A DNA stretch of 64,000 bases from Pseudothermotoga thermarum DSM 5069 (GTDB lineage Bacteria; Thermotogota; Thermotogae; Thermotogales; DSM-5069): the NCBI RefSeq assembly GCF_000217815.1, contig NC_015707.1, forward strand, positions 620,001-684,000, read 5' to 3'. Each line of letters opens with the position of its first letter. Positions within the stretch are counted from its first letter, which is position 1. The position numbers were made by a program, and so were the translations under genes. Under the pieces are notes generated by a model. It searched no databases. It saw nothing but the letters and a program-made list of their open reading frames with translations, and was not told the origin of the DNA. Positions 49,908 through 59,048 of the stretch are shown piece after piece.

Positions 49908-50627
49908 CTGAAGTTTGTCGAGCTTTTTGACCTTCCGATTGCAGTTTGCAACGAAGAAGAGTTAATTGAATACATCGTTCAGAGAATAAACAACAGACAA
50001 AAGACTTTCGCAGTTAGCGCGAACGCGTCCATAATGGTTAGAGCATGTGAAAATGAGCTTTACAAGGCAGCCGTGAAGTCTGCCGATTTGATCTTTCCAG
50101 ATGGTTCAGGAGTTGTATGGGCAATAAAGAAACTTTACGATGAAAAAGCTTTTAGAATAACCGGCATCGACACCATGCTTAAGCTGTGCAAACTTTCGCC
50201 AGTTTACGGTTGGAAGGTTTTCTTGCTTGGGGCAAGGCAAGAAGTTGTTGAAAAGGCTGCGAAGAATTTATCCCAAAAGTATGGAGCTATCATCTGTGGA
50301 TATCACCATGGTTATTTCAATGGCCCAGGACCAATCGAAATGATCAACGAAAGCAAGGCTGACATAATCTTCGTCGGCATGGGAGTTCCAAAGCAGGAGT
50401 TGTGGATAAAAGAAAACTTTTTCAAAACGACAGCTGTTTTTGCGATGGGAGTTGGTGGTTCATTCGACGTAATCGGTGAAAAGAAAAAACGTGCACCAGA
50501 ATGGATTCAGAAAGCTAAGCTTGAGTGGCTTTACAGATTCTTACAATCGCCTCTTGAAAAGAAGAACGTGCCGGGTGATGTGCTGAAGTTCCTGATTTTG
50601 GTTCACAAATATAGAAACCTTAAATAA
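49908..50627 (+). CDS. WecG/TagA/CpsF family glycosyltransferase
   Basis: The family adds a sugar (often N-acetylmannosamine or its acid) to a lipid-linked carrier in cell-surface glycan synthesis. Characteristic segments are FAVSANASIMVRACENELYK, LIFPDGSGVVWAIKKLY (about residues 66-82), KVFLLGARQEVVEKAAKNL and IFVGMGVPKQELWI. The best-placed start is CTG 49908: AAGGAGG ends 7 bases before it and the protein then starts KFVELFDLPIAV. The TTG at 49902 lies only 1 base after the ribosome site. No partner genes are adjacent. Confidence 0.88.
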   Translation: MKFVELFDLPIAVCNEEELIEYIVQRINNRQKTFAVSANASIMVRACENELYKAAVKSADLIFPDGSGVVWAIKKLYDEKAFRITGIDTMLKLCKLSPVYGWKVFLLGARQEVVEKAAKNLSQKYGAIICGYHHGYFNGPGPIEMINESKADIIFVGMGVPKQELWIKENFFKTTAVFAMGVGGSFDVIGEKKKRAPEWIQKAKLEWLYRFLQSPLEKKNVPGDVLKFLILVHKYRNLK

Positions 50628-50848
50628 TCCGATTAGAACTCGTTCGCTGTTTTACTCCTTGGTGAAATCTCACCTTTAAAACAAAGCAACCTGTAACATT
50701 ATTTTATTCGTTTCGAGGACAACACGTAACATTCTGCTTATTAGAATCGTTCAAACAGGAAGATCCTCCCACAGACCTTTATCATGACACTGAGCGGTGA
50801 CAGCATCACTTGAGATTGATATATCACTTCTGGAAAGGGGGTTAGACC
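50628..50848. other. 221-base intergenic region before nadE
   Basis: No gene is visible. It includes a 10-base perfect palindrome (TGATATATCA, 50817-50826) just before the nadE ribosome site, and an eight-base repeat (GTAACATT, near 50692 and 50727). No clear promoter pair was found. Confidence 0.4.
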
Positions 50849-52474
50849 TTGAAAATTCTACTTTGTCAGATCAATCCCGTCGTCGGAGATGTTGATGGTA
50901 ATACTCAGAAGATCATAGACATTGTTCGATCTCACAAAGAAGCCGATCTTTTTGTTTTCCCAGAGTTGTCTGTATGCGGATATCCTCCGAAAGATCTTCT
51001 GTTTCAAAAAGGTTTTTTAAAAAAGATCGAAGACGCGTTACTGAAAATTGCAGAAAATGTTAAAGAAAATTACGTAATCGTTGGAGCTCCAAGCAGATCC
51101 ATGCATGTTTTCAAACTTTACAACAGCGCTGTTGTTCTTCATAAAGGAAAGATCCACAAGTACGTACACAAGACCCTCTTACCAACCTATGATGTTTTTG
51201 ATGAAACCAGGTACTTTCTTCCCGCACCTTCGAGGGAAATTGTAAATATCAAAGGAATGAAAGTTGGTATAAGTATCTGCGAGGATATATGGAACATAAA
51301 CGAACCTGATGGCAAGGCAATGTATGATATAGACGTCCAAGATGAACTCTACCAAAAAGGTGCGAAATTGTTTGTGAATCTTTCAGCTTCACCTTATCAC
51401 TACAAGAAAATGGAAGTCCAGAGACTTGAGGTGCTCAGAAAAGTTGCTGCAAAATACAAAACTCCCGTGATCTACGTGAACCAAATAGGAGGTAACGATG
51501 ATCTTATTTTCGACGGCAACAGCGTAGTCCTCAATTCTCGAGGGCAGGTGGTAGTAAAGGCAAAAGAATTTGAAGAAGATCTCGTACAAGTCAACCTTGA
51601 AGAAGTTGAAAAGATGCCAGAAATTGTGATACGTGAAGACATATCTTGGGTTAAGAAAGCCCTTGTCCTTGGCATAAGGGACTATTTTGAGAAGACGGGA
51701 ATAACTAAAAAGGCTGTCGTTGGATTATCTGGCGGAATAGATTCTTCCGTTGTTTGTTGCTTAGCCGTTGAGGCTTTAGGCAAGGAAAATGTTCTTGGAG
51801 TCTCAATGCCTTCGAGGTATTCTTCTGAACACAGTCTCACCGATGCAAGAAAGCTTGCGGAAAATCTTGGTATTGAGTATCGAGTATATCCCATTGATAA
51901 GTTATTTCAAGAATATCTGAAACTTTTCAACGAAGATCTTGTTACCCTTCAAGACCTGGCCGAAGAAAACATTCAAGCAAGAATTCGAGGTAACATACTG
52001 ATGTTCATATCCAACAGGGAAAACAGACTCGTTCTAACAACCGGTAACAAATCCGAACTTGCCGTTGGTTATTGCACACTATATGGTGATATGTGTGGCG
52101 GACTTGCGGTGATATCAGACGTTCCGAAAACCATGGTTTACGAACTTGCAAGGTACATAAACAGTGAAAAAGAAATAATTCCACAGAACGTTTTTGTAAA
52201 ACCCCCATCTGCGGAACTTCGCCCGAACCAGAAGGACGAAAACAGTCTGCCTCCATATGAGATCCTCGACAAAATACTGGTTGCATATGTTGAAGAACAA
52301 AAAGACGTTGACGAAATAGTGCAGATGGGTTATTCAGAAGAACTCGTCATCAAGGTGATAAAAATGGTTGAAAAAGCTGAATACAAGCGTAGACAAGCAG
52401 CACCAGGTTTGAAAGTTACATCTAAGGCTTTTGGAACCGGAAGACGAATGCCGATCGCCCAAAAATGGATATGA
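50849..52474 (+). CDS. nadE: Glutamine-dependent NAD+ synthetase
   Basis: The enzyme makes NAD+ from deamido-NAD+ with ammonia from glutamine. The N-terminal nitrilase-type glutaminase has Glu39 (FPELSVCGYP), Lys108 (HKTLLPTYDVFDE) and Cys144 (SICEDIWN). The C-terminal synthetase has the P-loop GLSGGIDSS (about residues 291-299) and TTGNKSELAVGYCTLYGD. At 541 residues it is the two-domain form. TTG 50849 follows AAAGGGGGTTA. Confidence 0.95.
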   Translation: MKILLCQINPVVGDVDGNTQKIIDIVRSHKEADLFVFPELSVCGYPPKDLLFQKGFLKKIEDALLKIAENVKENYVIVGAPSRSMHVFKLYNSAVVLHKGKIHKYVHKTLLPTYDVFDETRYFLPAPSREIVNIKGMKVGISICEDIWNINEPDGKAMYDIDVQDELYQKGAKLFVNLSASPYHYKKMEVQRLEVLRKVAAKYKTPVIYVNQIGGNDDLIFDGNSVVLNSRGQVVVKAKEFEEDLVQVNLEEVEKMPEIVIREDISWVKKALVLGIRDYFEKTGITKKAVVGLSGGIDSSVVCCLAVEALGKENVLGVSMPSRYSSEHSLTDARKLAENLGIEYRVYPIDKLFQEYLKLFNEDLVTLQDLAEENIQARIRGNILMFISNRENRLVLTTGNKSELAVGYCTLYGDMCGGLAVISDVPKTMVYELARYINSEKEIIPQNVFVKPPSAELRPNQKDENSLPPYEILDKILVAYVEEQKDVDEIVQMGYSEELVIKVIKMVEKAEYKRRQAAPGLKVTSKAFGTGRRMPIAQKWI

Positions 52475-52654
52475 AATCAACAATCTTGGTTCCGACCTAT
52501 CTTCGCTTTCGAAAACTGGATTAAGGAAGTAAAACGTGTGGGAGCCCAAGAATTTGTATTGTAATAAAAGCATTCCTTCCGCCTATTGTTACACGATCCT
52601 CAATAGGAAAACGCCACTCGGTGCTATACTTAGCTACCATTAGGAGGAATTATT

Positions 52655-53728
52655 ATGAATCTTTCAAATCTGACAAATGCTGTAAGTCCGAGGTTCTCGA
52701 GAGTTATCCTGCCGTGGCTTTTCAAAAACCCCAAGTATTTGAAGAGTGCCCCAAATCTTATCAGATCTTTTCAAGAATGCGAGATGGCTCGCAAAGAATT
52801 GCTTCTAAGCGAAGATCTTTTGGTTCCACCGGTTGTCATATTGAGCGTCACAAACAACTGTAATTTGCACTGTCAAGGTTGCTTTGTAGAAAAACCTTCA
52901 GGCAGACAGTTGACACTATCAGACTGGAACAATGTCATAAATCAAGCCAAAGATCTCGGAGTTTTTGCCTTTCTGATTGCAGGAGGCGAACCTTTCTTAG
53001 TTGAGAACTTGCTTGATTTGGTCCTCAATCACAAAGATCGTGTTTTTGCAATATTCAGCAACGGGACAAATATTGGTGAAAAGCAACTGCAATTGTTGAA
53101 AACCACTTCCAATACAGCCATCATCTTGAGCTTAGAAGGAGATGAAGAATTAACAGATCAAAGAAGAGGCACAGGTGTTTACAGCACGGTGATGGAGATG
53201 CTTCAAAAACTTTCGCGACTTGGAGTGTTATGTGGTGTGTCCGTGACAATTACAACGGAAAACTACACCTACTGGATGAAGGACGAAAACATGGACACTC
53301 TTGCAAGTATTGGTGCAAAACTTTGTTTTTTTATAGAGTACATCGGTCCAATGGGAGACGGAAAAACTTTGAGCGCTGAGCAGCGACAGCTTTTTAGACA
53401 GAAAGTTTTGCAGTACAAAGACGAAAAACCCATATTCATCGTACACTCACCAGGCGATGAAGAACCCTTTGGCGGTTGTGTTTCAGCCGGAAGAGGTTTT
53501 ATACACGTCAACGCATTTGGTGATTTGACGCCTTGTCCGGTGACTACTGTTTCCATCCACAATTTGAAAAAGACCACTCTCAAAGAAGGACTGAAAAGTG
53601 ACTTGTTCAAGCAAATAATGGAAAACAAACTACTTGAAAACGGCGACGGTCCATGTTCGCTTATGGCACACCAGGACGAACTAAGGCAAATTGTGTTAAG
53701 TTGCTTTCAAGAAAACAGTGTCGGATGA
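52655..53728 (+). CDS. Radical SAM protein with a twitch/SPASM-like auxiliary cluster motif
   Basis: The [4Fe-4S]-SAM motif CNLHCQGC is at about residues 69-76, followed by GGEPF for SAM binding (about 110). The C-terminal part has C-x13-G-x4-C (GGCVSAGRGFIHV to GDLTPCP) and further cysteines (GPCSLM, LSCFQ), as in SPASM/twitch enzymes that bind an extra cluster. The substrate is unknown and no small precursor peptide is seen nearby. ATG 52655 has AGGAGG upstream. The MFS gene is convergent 23 bases downstream. Confidence 0.82.
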   Translation: MNLSNLTNAVSPRFSRVILPWLFKNPKYLKSAPNLIRSFQECEMARKELLLSEDLLVPPVVILSVTNNCNLHCQGCFVEKPSGRQLTLSDWNNVINQAKDLGVFAFLIAGGEPFLVENLLDLVLNHKDRVFAIFSNGTNIGEKQLQLLKTTSNTAIILSLEGDEELTDQRRGTGVYSTVMEMLQKLSRLGVLCGVSVTITTENYTYWMKDENMDTLASIGAKLCFFIEYIGPMGDGKTLSAEQRQLFRQKVLQYKDEKPIFIVHSPGDEEPFGGCVSAGRGFIHVNAFGDLTPCPVTTVSIHNLKKTTLKEGLKSDLFKQIMENKLLENGDGPCSLMAHQDELRQIVLSCFQENSVG

Positions 53729-53751
53729 ATTTGCAACCATCGCAAGAGTAA

Positions 53752-54924
53752 TTATTTCTTTAACCTTGTTAACGCAACGATTGCAAACACTTCCATCATT
53801 ATCGAGAATACGACCATAGCTACAATGGAGATACCGTACAGTATCCCCATCGTAAAGCTTCCCAAAAACCACGCCAAACCAAAGAGTGTGTTGAAGATGC
53901 CGTAGGCTGTTCCTCTTCTTTCTTTTGGTACAATGTCGGCAACAACTGCCTTTAGAATTGATTCCTGAGCACCCATTCCAATTCCCCACAAAGATATTCC
54001 TACGGCTATAACCCAAGGATTTTTCGTCAAAAACACAAGCGGAGCAAACATTGCTGTCAAACCCGAAGAGACCATCAATATTGTCACACCAAATTTGTCG
54101 TAAAGTTTTCCAAACACAAGGGCTGCTGCCGCATCAACGCCCATCGCTAGAGCATAAAGAATCGGTATCAACGAAGCGGCGAAAACCTTTTCTTGTGAAA
54201 CATGAAACGCTATGAATGGAAAGTCGGCAAAACCTGCGGCTATCAAACAAATCGCAATCAAATACCAGATGAATTTTCTTGAAAATTTGCCTTTCGCTTC
54301 AACATCCTGTGAATCTTTTTCAAATTGACTCGGCGCTGGGAAAAGTATTCTGGCTATTATCAAAAGTGCGACGGAAACAGCTGCAGGAACAAAGAGAATT
54401 GCAAAACCAAATCTGTATTTTGAAATCTCTTCACCGCTTTTGAGGGCAAGTACCAAGGAAAGAAAAACAGGACCTGCAACAGCTCCGATTTGATCCAACG
54501 CTTCCTCAAGGCCAAAGCCAAAACCAGAGCCAACCTGTTTGGCTGCGTAGGACATCATCGTATCCCTTGCAGGTTTTCTCAAAGCCTTTCCAAATCTTTC
54601 GGCGATGAGCAAAACAAAAGCAAGCTGCCAATTTCCAACTAAAGCGAGCATCGGTATCGCAAAAAGGTTCATGCCATAACCAATCAGAGTGAAGAGCCAA
54701 TATTTCTTTGTTCTATCAGCAAGATAACCAGATACCAGTCTGAAGGAATAACCTATGAATTCACCAAGACCAGCTACCAATGCCACAGCCGCTGCACTTG
54801 CGCCAAGTAAACCGAGAAATTGACCCGCAATACTTCTTGCACCTTCATAGACAATGTCGGAAAAAAGGCTGACAAAACCCATTAAAATGATGAATGCCAA
54901 AGCCGATCGAATTTGTTTCTTCAA
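53752..54924 (-). CDS. MFS-family transporter
   Basis: The protein has twelve hydrophobic segments and the MFS loop motif (RLVSGYLADRTKKYW, about residues 60-74). KALRKPARDTMMSY and GISLWGIGMGAQESILKAVVADIVPKERR are typical of drug- or metabolite-efflux MFS proteins. The substrate is unknown. TTG 54924 follows AAAGGAGGTG by 8 bases; GTG 54933 lies inside that site. It diverges from mutL across a 92-base region with an inverted repeat. Confidence 0.85.
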   Translation of the reverse strand: MKKQIRSALAFIILMGFVSLFSDIVYEGARSIAGQFLGLLGASAAAVALVAGLGEFIGYSFRLVSGYLADRTKKYWLFTLIGYGMNLFAIPMLALVGNWQLAFVLLIAERFGKALRKPARDTMMSYAAKQVGSGFGFGLEEALDQIGAVAGPVFLSLVLALKSGEEISKYRFGFAILFVPAAVSVALLIIARILFPAPSQFEKDSQDVEAKGKFSRKFIWYLIAICLIAAGFADFPFIAFHVSQEKVFAASLIPILYALAMGVDAAAALVFGKLYDKFGVTILMVSSGLTAMFAPLVFLTKNPWVIAVGISLWGIGMGAQESILKAVVADIVPKERRGTAYGIFNTLFGLAWFLGSFTMGILYGISIVAMVVFSIMMEVFAIVALTRLKK

Positions 54925-54954
54925 CTTCGTCACCTCCTTTGTTTATTATGCGTC

Positions 54955-54977
54955 GAAACGTATTTCTGTTCCGTTTC
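54955..54977. promoter_or_regulatory. Inverted repeat in the mfs-mutL divergent region
   Basis: GAAACG (54955-54960) and CGTTTC (54972-54977) form a 6-base inverted repeat with 11 bases between. Its position between two divergent genes fits an operator, but no regulator is adjacent. Confidence 0.4.
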
Positions 54978-55016
54978 AAAGTTTTTTCAGCTAAGATATC
55001 TACGAGGGGATGAGCG

Positions 55017-56726
55017 GTGAAAATAAAAAAACTAGATCCACAGGTTGTTACCAAGATTGCAGCTGGAGAAGTTGTGACTGGAGTTCATTCAGTTGTGAAA
55101 GAACTTGTCGAAAACTCCTTGGATGCTGGTGCGAAGAAAATTGTCGTTGAACTTGTTGGTGGTGGGAAAAGCCAAATAGTTGTATCAGACGATGGAGAAG
55201 GTATGGAAAAGGAAGACTTATTACTTTGTTATCAACCCCACACCACCAGCAAAATATCCAACTTTGAGGACATCTACAAGCTTGAAACTTTTGGTTTTAG
55301 GGGTGAAGCACTTCACTCGATATGCTCCGTAAGCAAAGTCACCATAAGGTCAAGACCTGTCTATCTTCCAGTTGGACACGAAATAGAAGTTGTCGCAGGA
55401 CATCTTGTTTACGAAAGACCTGTGAGCATGGACCATGGCACTGTGATAATTGTGAAAGATTTATTCTTCAACGTTCCAGCAAGAAGAAAATTTTTAAAAT
55501 CCTCCGCAGTTGAGGCAAGGATGGCAACCGAGGTTTTTGAAAGACTTGCACTTTCAAAACCACAGGTTCATTTTGTTTTGACCAGGGATCAGCAGGTAGT
55601 TTACAACTTGCCTTCAGCTGACTTTCTAACTCGTGTAAAACAGATCTTTACTGATATTCCGATTTCTCAGATTCTCCAAATAGATTCTTCAGAAGGAAGC
55701 ATGAAACTTGAAGGAGTAATTGGCTTGCCGAGTATCGTAAGAACTTCAAGATCAACCATTGTTTTTGTCAACGAAAGATTTGTTGTTAGCCAACTTTTGA
55801 TAAATGCGATTTACTCGGCTTATTCCGACTATCTTGAACACGGCCAACATCCCTTTGCGGTACTCAAGCTTTGGCTTCCAAGTAAAGAGTTCGATGTGAA
55901 CGTTCATCCACAGAAATTGGAGGTCAAATTCACAAACGAAGAAAAAGTCTTTACTTTCATCAGGGATTCGATTAAAAATCAGCTGAAAAAAACCATAGCA
56001 AAGGTGCTGCATGTTGAAAAAGTCAAATACCAAGAAATTAAGCCAACGCCGTCTTCAAGCATCCTTGGTGAATCTGTTTTTGTGCCTTCAAAAGTTGAAA
56101 AACACACTTTTGACTTTGACAAAACTTTGAGTGTGAAAGCCTCTGAAAATCTAAAACTTTTGAAACCAAGGACTTATAGAGTACTTGGTTTGATCAGATC
56201 AAGATACGTTTTGATTGAAACTGAGGATAGTCTTTTAATAATGGATTTTCACGCGGCCCATGAAAGGTTGATTTACGAAAAAATCCTTGCATCTTTGGAC
56301 AATTTGCCTTCTCAACAGTTAGTTTTTGAAATATCTGTTCCAATGAAAAAAAGTGATCTTGAACTTTTTAAAAAGTCTGATCTTCTCAAAAAGATTGGGT
56401 TTGAATATCAAGTTCGAGAAAACGATGTGCTTGTTCAAAAGATACCAAAGTGGTTGGACCAAAGTGATGTGAAAGATTTCTTCCTATCGGCTGTGGACGA
56501 GCTTAAGCTTTTGGATCTTCAGGAAACTGAAGAAATACTCAAAAATCTAATAGCTGATATCGCTTGCAAGAATGCACTTAGAACGAGAGATAAGCTTGAT
56601 AAACTTCAAGCTGAGCAACTTTTCAACGAAATTATCGAAGCAGGTTTGAGCAACTGTCCGCATGGTAGGCCAATATTTTTCTCGATTTCTTACGATGATC
56701 TAGATAAATTTTTCGAGCGGATATGA
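55017..56726 (+). CDS. mutL: DNA mismatch repair protein MutL
   Basis: The N-terminal GHKL ATPase has VVKELVENSLDAGA (motif I), DDGEGM (motif II) and TFGFRGEALHSI. The C-terminal part has D410-x-H-A-x2-E-x4-E (DFHAAHERLIYE), ACKNALRT and CPHGRPIF, so the endonuclease site appears present, as in bacteria without MutH. A linker separates the two halves. GTG 55017 has GAGGGG upstream. The end overlaps the next gene (ATGA). Confidence 0.95.
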   Translation: MKIKKLDPQVVTKIAAGEVVTGVHSVVKELVENSLDAGAKKIVVELVGGGKSQIVVSDDGEGMEKEDLLLCYQPHTTSKISNFEDIYKLETFGFRGEALHSICSVSKVTIRSRPVYLPVGHEIEVVAGHLVYERPVSMDHGTVIIVKDLFFNVPARRKFLKSSAVEARMATEVFERLALSKPQVHFVLTRDQQVVYNLPSADFLTRVKQIFTDIPISQILQIDSSEGSMKLEGVIGLPSIVRTSRSTIVFVNERFVVSQLLINAIYSAYSDYLEHGQHPFAVLKLWLPSKEFDVNVHPQKLEVKFTNEEKVFTFIRDSIKNQLKKTIAKVLHVEKVKYQEIKPTPSSSILGESVFVPSKVEKHTFDFDKTLSVKASENLKLLKPRTYRVLGLIRSRYVLIETEDSLLIMDFHAAHERLIYEKILASLDNLPSQQLVFEISVPMKKSDLELFKKSDLLKKIGFEYQVRENDVLVQKIPKWLDQSDVKDFFLSAVDELKLLDLQETEEILKNLIADIACKNALRTRDKLDKLQAEQLFNEIIEAGLSNCPHGRPIFFSISYDDLDKFFERI

Positions 56727-57238
56727 AGCTTGAAGGTGTGATCATAAGAGAGGTTAAACTTTCCGATGCCGAGCAAATATTGATTTTCAAGAGAATGGTT
56801 GCCGCTGAGTCTGAATTTTTGATTTCTTATCCGGACGAAGTGGAGGATTTGATTGAACAAAAAAGAATCATCAGCCTTTATCTGAGCGATAAAAGAAGGA
56901 TTTTTCTGGTCGCCGAATACCAGGGAAAAATAATAGGTATCATCACACTTTACGGTTTCAACAAAAGAAAGATTCTTCACAAAGGTGAACTTGGAATAAG
57001 CGTCAGAAAGCAGTACTGGGGAATGGGAGTTGGGAGTGCTTTAATGGAGGAATGCTTAAAGCTAGCAAAGCAAAGAGGTTTTAAAAAAATTCAACTTGAG
57101 GTTGTTGAGGGAAACGAAAGAGCTATAGCACTGTATAAAAAATTCGGTTTTGAAGTTGAGGGAATAAAGAAAAAAGCGATTTATCAAAACGGAAGGTATT
57201 ATAATTTGATTGTGATGGGAAAATGGCTCGAAGATTGA
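56723..57238 (+). CDS. GNAT acetyltransferase
   Basis: The acetyl-CoA site is VRKQYWGMGVGSALMEECLKLA (about residues 94-115), followed by EGNERAIALYKKFGFEVEG. The 171-residue protein is a typical stand-alone GNAT enzyme; its substrate is unknown. It overlaps the mutL stop by 4 bases and the next gene by 16 bases. Confidence 0.83.
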   Translation: MKLEGVIIREVKLSDAEQILIFKRMVAAESEFLISYPDEVEDLIEQKRIISLYLSDKRRIFLVAEYQGKIIGIITLYGFNKRKILHKGELGISVRKQYWGMGVGSALMEECLKLAKQRGFKKIQLEVVEGNERAIALYKKFGFEVEGIKKKAIYQNGRYYNLIVMGKWLED

Positions 57239-58050
57239 TTTTTTATTTAGCTCTTGCAGGAATTCTTTGTTTTGCCATGGCTTTTTATTCGTTCAGACAA
57301 CTTGAGCAAGAAAATCAGGTTTTTAAGGATTATCTTCGATCAACCTGCAAACTGCTGAACAGCCTTTTTCAAGCTCAAGTTGATCTTGCCATTGCTTTAC
57401 AGCCTTCTGTTGAAAAAAGTTCAATTTCGGATTTAGTTACAAAGTTTGGCAGAATCTTGCTTTACGATCAGAGCTTGAAAAAGCCAGTTGCAGGTGTCAA
57501 AATCAGCGATGGATTGAGCAAGGTTGTGGTTCTCGATTTTTCCATCCCCTCTATAGATATGGTTGTTTTTGTGGTTGACAGTTCGAGTTTGGTTATTTTC
57601 ACCACTGAACCGGTTCAACTGGGAAGCAAGCTAGAAACGATCATAAACGTTCAACCAAATGATGTGGAAACTGTGGTTGTCTACAAGGGAAAGAAGTTCA
57701 AAGTAGTTCAATTGGTCAACGAAAAGTACGGTTTTAGGGTAATAACCGCTTATCCGATTGTAAACCCACTTTTTCATACCATCTTATTTTTTATCGTAAG
57801 CTTTGTATGTGGCTTGACCATCTTGTTTGTACTGATAATTGAAAAAAGCAAAGCAGTTGTTGAAAAGATCGGGGTAGGGGTGAAAAACATTCTAAGTCAA
57901 AGGTTCCAAGTGCAATCCATCAAATCTGACTATCTTTCGATGTTAAAAGAACTGGATCAACGTATCGAGCAAAGGGAAAAGCTTTTGAAAAAAATGTTGG
58001 ATGAGATACAGAAAATAAAAGAAAATCTCAAGAAACTCAAGGAAAGCTAG
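57223..58050 (+). CDS. Membrane protein of unknown function with C-terminal coiled coil
   Basis: A first helix (about residues 5-24) anchors an outward-facing region of about 160 residues; a second helix (about 186-210) leads to a cytoplasmic coiled coil rich in Lys and Glu to residue 275. The layout resembles a short sensor or chemoreceptor relative without a signalling domain. No family is recognised. It converges on the FlhB-like gene with a 4-base stop overlap. Confidence 0.65.
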   Translation: MARRLIFYLALAGILCFAMAFYSFRQLEQENQVFKDYLRSTCKLLNSLFQAQVDLAIALQPSVEKSSISDLVTKFGRILLYDQSLKKPVAGVKISDGLSKVVVLDFSIPSIDMVVFVVDSSSLVIFTTEPVQLGSKLETIINVQPNDVETVVVYKGKKFKVVQLVNEKYGFRVITAYPIVNPLFHTILFFIVSFVCGLTILFVLIIEKSKAVVEKIGVGVKNILSQRFQVQSIKSDYLSMLKELDQRIEQREKLLKKMLDEIQKIKENLKKLKES

Positions 58051-58307
58051 CTTTTCTTTAAATTTTGAACGAACGCAAGTATTTCTGCGACGGCAAAGTA
58101 CAAATCGTCTGGAATCTGCTCTAAAATTTCCAACTTATAAAGTTTTCCCACCAATTCTGGACTGGAAACTATTGGTATACCGTTTTTCTCGGCTTCTTCG
58201 ATTATTTTTTGTGCTAGCTCACCTTTGCCTTTGGCTATCACGAATGGTGCTTCAAATCGTTCTGGATCGTAACCCAAAGCCACAGCCAACTTATGCGAGT
58301 AGTCCAT
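58047..58307 (-). CDS. FlhB C-terminal-like (YlqH-type) protein
   Basis: This 86-residue protein resembles the cytoplasmic C-terminal domain of FlhB/EscU: AVALGYDPERFEAPFVIAKGKGELAQKI, then EEAEKNGIPIVSSPELVGKLYKLEILEQIPDDLYFAVAEIL. The self-cleaving NPTH motif of true FlhB is absent. Bacillus YlqH is a similar stand-alone domain. It overlaps the upstream gene by 17 bases. Confidence 0.82.
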   Translation of the reverse strand: MDYSHKLAVALGYDPERFEAPFVIAKGKGELAQKIIEEAEKNGIPIVSSPELVGKLYKLEILEQIPDDLYFAVAEILAFVQNLKKS

Positions 58308-58968
58308 TCACATCTCCCACCTTCATGAAGACGTTTTGAAACCTTTTTAAAAGATTTTGCCTAAGTTTTTCCAATTTTTCGAAATCTATTCCAACTGAAG
58401 GCTTTAAATGGAGCGATAAACTTTGGTTCACAATAAATCCGTTGAAAACATGACAAATACCTTTGTTGAAAAAATTTATTTGAAATCTTTTTGTCTTTCT
58501 GTCGATAAGAATATGAATCGGTTCTTCTTCGCTCGGTAAGCTTTTAAATTCGTAGGGATATCCAACAGTGAAAATCCAAAGGCCAAAATCTTTCAGTTTC
58601 TGGTTGATTTCCCCCAGTTTGTAATACTCTGAGAACGAGTTGTAAAAAGCCCTTGGAAGTTCTTCTTTTTCAAGCCTTTCGCATATTTTGTCGGCAAGTG
58701 CTACACAAAAATTTGCCTCATAGCCGCCTCTGAATTTGCCCAACGTTTGAAGAAAAGGATGAAGTTTTTTCAAAGGCGCTAACGATTCTTGTGAATCTAT
58801 CAACCTTTCAGCGACGAAGAAATCTCGACCTTCTGGTTTATCAACAAACCTTACGTACTCACCTTCATTTGGAACTTTTCTTTTGAACTTAAGCAAGGTT
58901 TCTCCTTTGTCTGTTCTAACCTTTACAATTTGTCCTAGCCGCTCGACGACAAAACCTTCCAAATCGAT
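58291..58968 (-). CDS. Hypothetical protein upstream of the FlhB-like gene (YlqG-like position)
   Basis: The protein begins with a beta-rich stretch (VIDLEGFVVERLGQIVKVRT) and a middle region that may contain two helical segments. No family motif is clear. In Bacillus the corresponding position before the FlhB-like gene holds YlqG, and some flagellar hook-length proteins look similar at the C-terminus, but the resemblance here is by position only. The GTG start at 58968 is uncertain, since no good ribosome site is seen; a TTG at 59016 is the longest alternative. Confidence 0.6.
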   Translation of the reverse strand: MDLEGFVVERLGQIVKVRTDKGETLLKFKRKVPNEGEYVRFVDKPEGRDFFVAERLIDSQESLAPLKKLHPFLQTLGKFRGGYEANFCVALADKICERLEKEELPRAFYNSFSEYYKLGEINQKLKDFGLWIFTVGYPYEFKSLPSEEEPIHILIDRKTKRFQINFFNKGICHVFNGFIVNQSLSLHLKPSVGIDFEKLEKLRQNLLKRFQNVFMKVGDVNGLLA

Positions 58969-59048
58969 CACCAATAATATTATCGGATCAAAAAGTCTTG
59001 GTTTTCTGCAATTCAATTAAGTAAAATAATCAACAGAGGTGAGAACTT

